A stretch of DNA of 64,000 nucleotides from positions 42,587,335-42,651,334 of the forward strand of contig CM046003.1 in NCBI GenBank assembly GCA_025175895.1, written 5' to 3'. The DNA comes from Wurfbainia villosa. Taxonomy: Eukaryota; Streptophyta; Magnoliopsida; Zingiberales; Zingiberaceae. Shown piece after piece: positions 56,981 to 64,000 of the stretch; positions within the stretch are counted from its first letter, which is position 1, and each line of letters opens with the position of its first letter. A program made the position numbers and the translations under genes. Below the pieces are notes generated by a model. It saw nothing but the letters and a program-made list of their open reading frames with translations. It did no database searches and was not told the origin of the DNA.

Positions 56981-57771
56981 ATGTCGACAACCACGAACAC
57001 TCTCTCTCTGCGATCTGTCGTTCGGTTACGTATTGCTAGTCGAACCCAGGAACGCCAATTAATTAGGTCGTGATTTTAAAAACTCATGTAGACAGGGACT
57101 AGTTTTTTCCTATATTCTAGAACCCAATATCATTGGCTTTCGGTCTTAACTCTTACAGCTAGTTACAAGAAGCATCAAGATGATGCATTAGATGTGTCAT
57201 GTCTAATGCTCGCGACCATGAACTCTGAGCTTCAGAAGCAACATGAGTTCATGAATGCTTATGATATGGTTGGACATCTTCGTCAACTATATCAAGGACA
57301 AGCTAGGAATGAGAGATATGAAGTCTCTAAGGCATTATTTGGGTCCAAGATGCAAGAAGGGACTCCCGTAGGTACATATGTACTCAAGATGATTGGGTAC
57401 GTAGAAAACCTACAAAGGTAGGATTCCCACTTGGCCAAGAGCGCCCTTGACACGATCTTGCAATCTTTGCCACAAGCCTTCAATCAATTTGTCATGAATT
57501 ATAACATGAATGAAATTGATAAGTCATTGCCTGAAATGCTCAGCATGTTGAGAACTGCTGAGCTTAACCTTAAGAAGGGTAAATCTGACACCATTTTGAT
57601 GGTGCAGAAGAAGAAAGGCAAGGGCAAGCCTAAAGGTAAGGGAAAGTCCCAAGCCAAGGGCAAAGGCAAAGAACTTAAACCCAAAGGAGGGGTAGCAAGG
57701 AAGGGGCTTGCTTCCATGCAAGGAAGCAGACACTGGAAGCGTAATCGCAAGGCATACTGAAGATCTTAAGA
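56981..57771 (+). pseudogene. gag of element F
   Basis: ATG 56981 opens MSTTTNTLSLRSV, the place where gag of this lineage starts, but the next 150 bases have stops and rearranged sequence. From 57160 the frame reads LDVSCLMLATMNSELQKQHE, then LRQLYQGQARNERYEVSKAL to a TAG at 57419-57421. The same frame then continues with LDTILQSLPQAFNQFVMNYN and a Lys/Gly-rich basic tail to 57760. The final zinc knuckle is lost: only HWKRN of the usual CCHC pattern remains and its cysteines are missing. Confidence 0.87.
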
Positions 57772-57952
57772 AGAAGAAGTGAGACATCTACTTGGTATAA
57801 ATGTTATAGAAGTCAATCTATCTATTTCTTCATCATGGGTATTAGATCTGGGATGTGCATCTCACATTTGTACCAATGTGCGGTGAGAAATAGCGGGGCA
57901 TTGACAAAGGGCAAGTGGACCTCTGAGTAGGCAATGGAGCAAGGGTTCTTCT
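57772..57952 (+). pseudogene. protease remnant of element F
   Basis: The translation near 57830-57880 reads SSSWVLDLGCASHIC. In this lineage the active site is D-T-G, so the middle residue is changed to Leu. Stops follow within 20 codons and the frame changes before 57953. Confidence 0.75.
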
Positions 57953-59290
57953 TTGTTCTTTGTAGGAACTTATGATCTATCTCTGCCCTCTGGGCTTGTA
58001 CTAGAATTAGATGAATGTTGTTATGTGCCTTCCTTAACTAAGAACATCATTTCAGTTTCTTGTTTGGACAAGAAAGGTTTTTCATTTATAATAAAGAACA
58101 AATGTTGTTCAGTTTATTTAAATGATATGTTCTATTGTAGTGCACCTCTAATGAACGGACTCTACTTTCTAGACTTAGAGAGCCCTATCTATAACATAAG
58201 TACCAAGAGGTTTAAGTCAAATGAGTTGAACCAAACTTATCTCTGGCACTGTCGCTTAGGTCACATAAATGAGAGTCGCTTATCTCAGCTCCATAAGGAT
58301 GGCCTGCTAGACTCATTTGATTTTGAATCATATGAGACATGCGAGTCTTGCCTTTTAGGCAAGATGACCAAGACTCCCTTTAGTGGACACAGCGAAAGAG
58401 CAACAGATTTGTTAGGACTTATACATAGTGATGTATGTAGTCCTTTCAATATTGCTGCTAGAGGTGGTTATAGGTACTTCATTACATTTACTGATGACTT
58501 CAGTAGATATGGTTATGTGTATCTCATGACACACAAATCAGAATCCTTTGAAAAGTTCAAAGAATTCAAGAATGAAGTACAAAACCAGCTTGGCAAGAGT
58601 ATTAAGATACTTCGATCAGATCGAGGTGGAGAATACCTTAGCCATGAATTTCGTGACTATCTAGCTGAGTGTGGAATTCTATCCCAACTCACTCCTCCTG
58701 GAACACCACAGTGGAATGGTGTATCCGAAAGGAGGAATCGTACTCTATTAGATATGGTACGATCTATGATGAGTCACACAGATCTTCCTATATCCTTTTG
58801 GGGATATGCTCTAGACACAGCAACCTTTACTCTTAACCGTGTACCATCCAAGGCTGTGATAAAGACACCATATACGATATGGACAAGGAGAAATCCCATG
58901 ATGTCTTTTATGAGGATTTGGGGTTGTGAGGCTTACGTTCGACGTCAAGTCTCAGACAAACTGGGACCCAAATCCGATAGGTGCTATTTTGTTGGATATC
59001 CCAAGGATACAAAGGGATATTACTTCTACATTCCCAGTCAGCACAAAGTGTTTGTGGCAAAGACTGGAGTTTTTCTAGAAAGGGATTTTGTTTCTATAAA
59101 AACTAGTGGGAGTACCTTCGATCTTGAAGAAATTCAAGATAAGGACCATAGCACTGAGGCCTTGATGGAGGTTGAACAGGAACCACAAAGTGTTGTGGGT
59201 GATGAGGTTATTGCACAAAGAGTTGTGGAACAACCACCTGTTCATGTAGACCTACCTCTTCGCAGATCTGATAGGCACGTCGTCGGCTGA
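57953..59290 (+). pseudogene. protease C-terminus and integrase of element F (longest ORF in window)
   Basis: A 445-codon open frame. It begins in the end of the protease (LELDECCYVPSLTKNIISVS) and continues through the integrase zinc finger (WHCRLGHINESRL, CESCLLGKM). The core has LIHSDVC and ITFTDDFSRYGYVY, ILRSDRGGEYLS, and GTPQWNGVSERRNRTLLD, so D, D and E are all present. The C-terminal part has WGCEAYVRRQVSDKL and YFVGYPKDTKGYYFY, then a linker to RSDRHVVG and the stop at 59290, after which RT normally continues. The Q-W-N-G variant of Q-Q-N-G is a small oddity. As it is cut from both protease active site and RT, it is not a working polyprotein. Confidence 0.93.
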
Positions 59291-60530
59291 GAGATATTCA
59301 TTTCTCTTGTCGACCATGATGACGTAATGCTCATTGAGAATGAGCCTACCTCTATCGAGGAAGTGTGATGAGCCCAGATTCTGAGAAATGGCTAGAGGCC
59401 ATGAGATCTGAGATGGAATCCATGTACACCAACCAAGTATGGACTTTGGTTGATCCACCTGAAGGGGTCAAACCCATTGGGTGTAAGTGGGTCTTTAGGA
59501 GAAAGACTGACATGGATGGACTTACGCATACCTATAAGGGTTGATTGGTGGCTAAAGGTTTCAAGAAAATTCATGGTATTGACTATGATGAAACCTTTTC
59601 TCCAGTGGCGATGTTTAAGTCCATTCGGATCTTGCTTGCTATTGCAGCATACCACGATTATGAGATCTGGCAGATGGATGTCAAAACCGCATTTCTAAAT
59701 GGAAACTTGCTCGAGGATGTGTACATGACACAACCTGAGGGTTTTGTAGATCCACAAAGATATCGAAGGTATCGCAGTCGCAAAGGTCCATTTATGGGCT
59801 AAAGCAAGCTTCTCGGAGCTGGAATTTTCGATTCGATGATGCGATCAAACAGTTTGGTTTCATCAAGAATGAAGATGAACCTTGTGTCTATAAGAGGGTT
59901 AATGGGAACACAGTTGTCTTCCTTGTATTGTATGTGTATGACATACTACTCATTGAGAATGACATCCCTTCGCCGCTCTGATGCAGCGAAGACTTGGCTC
60001 GGGCGTGCTTCTCAATGAAGACTTAGGTGAAGCGACTGTATTCTAGGCATCAAGATCTATAGAGATAGATCTAAGAGATTGCTTGGCCTAAGTCAGAGTA
60101 CATACATTGACACGGTATTACTTCGGTTTGCCATGCAGAATTCCAAGAAAGGACTTCTGCCGATGTCACATGGTGTGAGTCTTTCGAAGACTCAAAGTCC
60201 CTCTTCTAGAGAGGAGAGAGACCGCATGGATAAGATCCTTTACGCATCTGCTATAGGATTATGTACTCGTCCTGATGTCTCGTATGCTTTGAGCATGACG
60301 AGTAGATACCAGTCAGATCCAGGTGAGCATCACTGGATAGCAGTCAAGAATATTCTTAAGTACTTGAGAAGGACTAAAGAATATTTCTTGATATTTGGAG
60401 GCGATGAGGAGCTAGCTGTAAAGGGTTCTGTGATGCGACTTCCAAAGCCCGAGATGATTATTGATCGCGATCGGGGTTCGTGTTTTGCTTGAATGGTGGC
60501 GTGAGTGGAAGAGTTGAAGCAAGACGATTC
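59291..60530 (+). pseudogene. reverse transcriptase of element F, multiply broken
   Basis: Pieces in order are KWLEAMRSEMESMYTNQVW and GCKWVFRRKTDMDG with a stop near 59542, VAKGFKKIHGIDYDETFSPV, WQMDVKTAFLNGNLLEDVY (open frame 59545-59802), and FGFIKNEDEPCVYKRVNG. The catalytic box follows, reading LYVYDILLIEND where YVDD is expected, so the first Asp is Tyr. Near 59965-60050 a stretch starting TCGCCGCTCTGATGCAGCG replaces the expected codons. From 60079 the text shifts frames several times. Confidence 0.88.
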
Positions 60531-60880
60531 TTGATTCTACAGTGAGTATATCGCGCATCTGAGGCGAAGGAAGCGATTTGGATTCGCAAGTTCATTACTG
60601 AGCTTGGGGTGGTTCCTAGCATTGCAGATCCCATAGAGCTCTATTGTGACAACAATGGAGCGATTGCACAGGCTAAGGAACCTCGCTCACACCAACGGAC
60701 CAAACACATACTATGACGCTTCCATCTCATTCGAGAGATTATCGATAGAGGAGATGTGAAGATTTACAGAGTACCCACAGAGGCTAACATCGCAGATCCC
60801 TTGACCAAGGCTTTGGCACAGAAAAAGCATGATGGTCACACTAGGTCATTGGGTATTAGATACTATGGTGATTGGCACTA
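60531..60880 (+). pseudogene. RNase H end of element F
   Basis: The frame reads EAIWIRKFITELGVVPS, then LYCDNNGAIAQAKEPRSHQR, a TGA in place of an Arg codon near 60716, FHLIREIIDRGDVKIYRVP and NIADPLTKALAQKKHDGH, ending GDWH and a stop at about 60880. Aside from the stop the C-terminal half is intact. The N-terminal half, with YADSDW-like text, is lost in frame shifts. Confidence 0.87.
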
Positions 60881-60895
60881 GTGCTAGTGGGAGAT
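60881..60895 (+). other. polypurine tract region of element F
   Basis: GTGCTAGTGGGAGAT precedes the 3' LTR start TGTTAGTG directly after the RNase H stop. Confidence 0.82.
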
Positions 60896-62715
60896 TGTTA
60901 GTGAAAGCCCTAGAGCCAATCATGTGATGATTGTTGTATGGACTTTATTATATCATATTCCTATTAATAAAGGCATGGTTATTATATTTACTTGTATTGG
61001 TGCCAAATAACTAAATATAATAATGTCCTTGAGTAGTAGGTTCTTATCTATATCAATCGATTGGTTGAATCGATAATGAGATGATATAGAGAACACTACT
61101 CTTAATCATTCCTAGTCGAGTATTAACATTCAAGGACAATGTTAATGCGTAGAGACTAGCATGTAGGTCAACAAGATGACTTGATCTCACAAGTCATGGA
61201 TATGAGATATCAAGTTGACACATGGGTATGCATTGGAGAATGTATACTGAATGACCCGCCATGAGAAAGTATCATGGATCGTTATATGAGTGTCATATAC
61301 TTTCTCATGTGGCTATTAGTATGACTATTAGTCCTTAGACCAAGTCACCATGGTTCCCTACATAAGGAGTTGCATACTTTGGCCGTCAACGTCACCCGTA
61401 AATGGGTGGACTATAAAGCGTTCGGGTATGTAACAAATTATGCGGAGGGATGTGAGTGATGTAGATGGGATCTATCCCTCCTATATGACGGGAGTGACAT
61501 CGATATTCTTGATAGAGTAAGACAACGAAGTGCATGGTCATGCCCAAATGAGTCAATATGAGATATTGAGCTCATTTGATTAGAGTGAGTCTACTTGGAG
61601 TTCAAGATTTAGATTGTACCGAGGATGACACGGTCTATGCCTCGATTGGTCAATCTAGATGTCAAAGATAGAGGGACATTGTCACATATTGTGAGAGTCA
61701 CAATTAGTAGTCACAAAGGTGATGTTGGAGCTCAACATTCTTGTAACTTGGGTGGCAATGATGTGTTGCTAGATACCGCTCATTGCTTATGTTCCTAAAT
61801 CGGTTTAGGGACATTGCCAACGTTACAAGAACCTATAGGGTCACACACATAAGAGCAATTAGATGGAGATTAGGTTCATATGATGAACCATGAGGATTAG
61901 GTTCATGGGATGAACCAAATTAGATTAAGAGTAATCCAAATTAGACTAATTGAGTTAGACTAAAGTTGATTCAAGTATTGAATGAGTCTAATTTTGATTT
62001 GATTCATCAAATCAATTTAAATTAATGAATAAAGATTCATTAAATTAAATTGATTTGAGTCAAGTGGTTAGATTTAATCAACCATGGGAGATTAGAGGTC
62101 AAGTTTGACTTGACTTGAGAGGGAAGATGAAAGGTCAAGTTTGACTTGACCAAATGCCATGTCATGATGATGACTTGGCATGGCCGGCCAATGATGATGC
62201 TCCACATCAGCATTGACTTTGTCAATAGGTGCCACATCATGAGGGAGACCAAGGGTCATGGGAGTTACATGCATGCATGTAACCTCCTCTCCATGAAGTG
62301 GCCGACCACTCCATTAGATGGGGTAATTGATTTTTGGTGGCTTAAGAACTTCATCTTCAACCTTGGTGCTCTTTCTCTCAAGCTCTACCTCTCCCAACCT
62401 CTCCTTGGCCGAAATTCCTAAAGGAGTGCTAGCACACTCTAAGGCATTTTTCTCCACCTATTGCTTGTGTGGATACCAATAGAGGAGTGTGCACTTGACA
62501 CTCTCGAGTTCCGGCGAACTTTTGGACGAGCGGGATAAGCGAAGGGCATCGCTACGAGGGTAATGTTCTAACCTCTTATATCTAAGGTAGATCTAGGGTT
62601 TTTGTAAGCACATACATGTTTTTATATTTTTTATACTTCGCACGGATCCGTGGCCGGGGCTTCCGAGGTTTCCGCAATGCAAAAAGCCATTTTTGCGGCT
62701 CAGAAAAACCCAACA
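60896..62715 (+). repeat. 3' LTR of element F
   Basis: 1820 bp with the same ends as the 5' LTR. Besides single-base changes it has block differences such as AAAGCGTTCGGGTATG against AAAGGCGATTACTGGGTATG (about 61415 and 54000), and GGACGAGCGGG against GAATGGCGGG near the end. Confidence 0.93.
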
Positions 62716-64000
62716 TATACCAGGGAATAACCTGTAGTGTGTTGGTTATTATTCGTAACCGTGGTATGAGTTGACCACGGGAACGATCTGTTGAGTCTGT
62801 GAGTCTTTAACCTGTGTTGAGGAGGTGATTTACCTCTGAGAGCCGACTAATACCGAGTCGGAAAATAGGGGCCAAGTCGTCACATTTATTATGGAAATCA
62901 GAGACTACAGTCTTAGAGATTTCCACTAACTGTGCTAGTTGGATCATTACCTGTGGGTAATGAACAAACTTGTAGACTATTGTTGATGCAGATAGCGGAA
63001 GGCTAGGTTATGGAGTTTCATAGGGATTTTATCCCTGAGTTGTTCGTACTGAGTTGTATAACTTTGAGAGTACTTTTAAGTACTTAACTCATGTTATACC
63101 TAGAAAGTAGAGTTATTTGCATACCATTATCGGGGTCAAGCCGGTATTTGGTGATAAATGCAGAAAATAATCTTCGGGAAAATAATATATCACTTGATCA
63201 TGGTTTAGTGATGTTGAAAGAGAGTATTTCCCCATGTCACTTTTAGTGACGCATTGTAAGGAATTCTTGAGCTTCAAGAAAGGGTGATCAGTCAGTAATA
63301 GTGTACTGTGCAGAGTCGTGAGACTTGCAGAGGTTACGACCACCTAATAGCTCAAGGAGATGAATGGATGATTTAAGCCGCCCAGAGTTATTGGCTTATA
63401 GTTGGATTAGGATGTCGGGATCTTCTACCAGATCCTACCGGAAGACGTTGGATTGAGACAGGAGTTTAGAAATGACTCCGTACAAGGTTTTAAGAGTTGG
63501 AGACCGGTAAGCAAATATTGCAAGTCAACTTAATAGAGTCAGAAGTCTCCGACTGTTGGATAAAGGAGCAAGATTGGAGTCATAAACTTTGAGCTATTTT
63601 CTGATTATAGAAGACCAACCGTAGATCATCAGGATGTTCTCGAGGATATCTGCAAAATCAGAACAAAGACTTCGAAGGGATTATGTGCATGCAGTGCAGA
63701 TGCGAAGTCAGATTATCCGTTGGATCAGTTCAGCTGTTGCTATTGTGAGCAACCAGTACAGTGGAGGAAGTATACTTTGAAGACACAGTTGAAGACTATC
63801 GATGGTGTTCCAGGAGGAAGATGCATCGTCTCGACAGCAGAGATCAGCACAAAAGATGTGGGTTACCTTATCAGCATCAACCTACTACCTCAGGAGTGGT
63901 TGATGTTCCTTAATACTCCCCTTCAGCAGAGATCAGCACAGAAGCAGCATTAGTAAAAGACATTGTAGAAGACTCAGCAGACAACAACAAGCAGTTACCT
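62716..64000 (+). pseudogene. degenerate gag region of element D (runs off window)
   Basis: After the TATAC duplication the sequence resumes D and aligns with B from about 20403 to 21670 (for example AGGGAATAACCTGTAGTG and GATCAGTTCAGCTG). The translation at about 63690-63760 repeats the worn zinc-knuckle text CCYCEQP seen in B. No long frame is open. The rest of the element lies beyond the window. Confidence 0.82.

Larger units (their letters stand above)
53477..62715 (+). mobile_element. Angela/BARE-like copia element F, complete structure, broken ORFs
   Basis: LTRs of 1817 and 1820 bp (53477-55293 and 60896-62715) are flanked by TATAC duplications (53472-53476 and 62716-62720) inside element D. 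The internal order is primer site, long leader, gag, protease, integrase, RT, RNase H, polypurine tract. The integrase text (MSHTDLPISFWGYALDTA, DKLGPKSDRCYFVGYPKDT) is that of the Angela/BARE lineage. Protease and RT active sites are changed and there are many frame breaks. By eye I see about 20 single-base differences plus several small block differences between the LTRs. Confidence 0.93.

Overview
The window is a block of nested transposable elements from a plant nuclear genome. Almost every base can be assigned to LTR retrotransposons, a CACTA DNA transposon end or RTE-type LINE pieces. I found no host protein-coding gene and no rRNA or tRNA gene. The mix of Ty3/gypsy chromovirus (Tekay/Del-like) elements with LTRs near 3.7 kb, Ty1/copia SIRE-like and Angela/BARE-like elements, and an Athila-like gypsy remnant points to a large-genome flowering plant. 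A monocot is likely. I would guess Zingiberales only weakly, from a general impression of the CAGTCGACTG-rich LTRs.

Left half (1-30952). Gypsy element A lies on the minus strand. Its 3' LTR is cut by the window start (1-1244), its internal region is 1245-7742, and its 5' LTR is split into 7743-8530, 14735-14826 and 28151-30952. An Angela-like solo LTR sits inside its 3' end (1300-3007, target duplication AAATT). Two elements interrupt its 5' LTR. The first is a gag-only copia element B1 (8531-14734, duplication GATGA). The second is a complete related gypsy element B on the plus strand (14827-28150, duplication TATAC). B itself carries a solo LTR of the B1 family in its 5' LTR (15925-17432).

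Middle (30953-40197). This is a patchwork of truncated pieces: a short inverted copy of the A LTR terminus; the gag, leader and 5' LTR of a copia element E on the minus strand (to 33584); a SIRE-like 3' noncoding remnant; an Athila-like integrase and downstream ORF (34775-37890) carrying a LINE scrap; a CACTA end (38119-39175); and a 5'-truncated RTE LINE (39176-about 40195).

Right half (about 40198-64000). A third member of the A/B gypsy family, element D, lies on the plus strand. Its LTR (about 40198-42341 plus 51686-53142) is split by a complete SIRE-like copia element C on the minus strand (42342-51685, duplication GAGAG). Its internal region (53143-53476 plus 62716-64000) is split by a complete Angela-like copia element F on the plus strand (53477-62715, duplication TATAC).

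The order of insertion follows from nesting: A is older than B1 and B, B is older than its solo LTR, and D is older than C and F. All coding regions are damaged by stops, frameshifts, deletions or lost catalytic residues, so no element here looks autonomous as written. The most unusual signals are arrays of short palindromes or hairpins in the noncoding parts of several unrelated elements, one of which was the insertion target of C. Other notable points are the gag-only SIRE derivative with a single in-frame stop, an intron-like gap between gag and protease in C, and splice-donor-like sequence at a conserved place in the giant gypsy LTRs.
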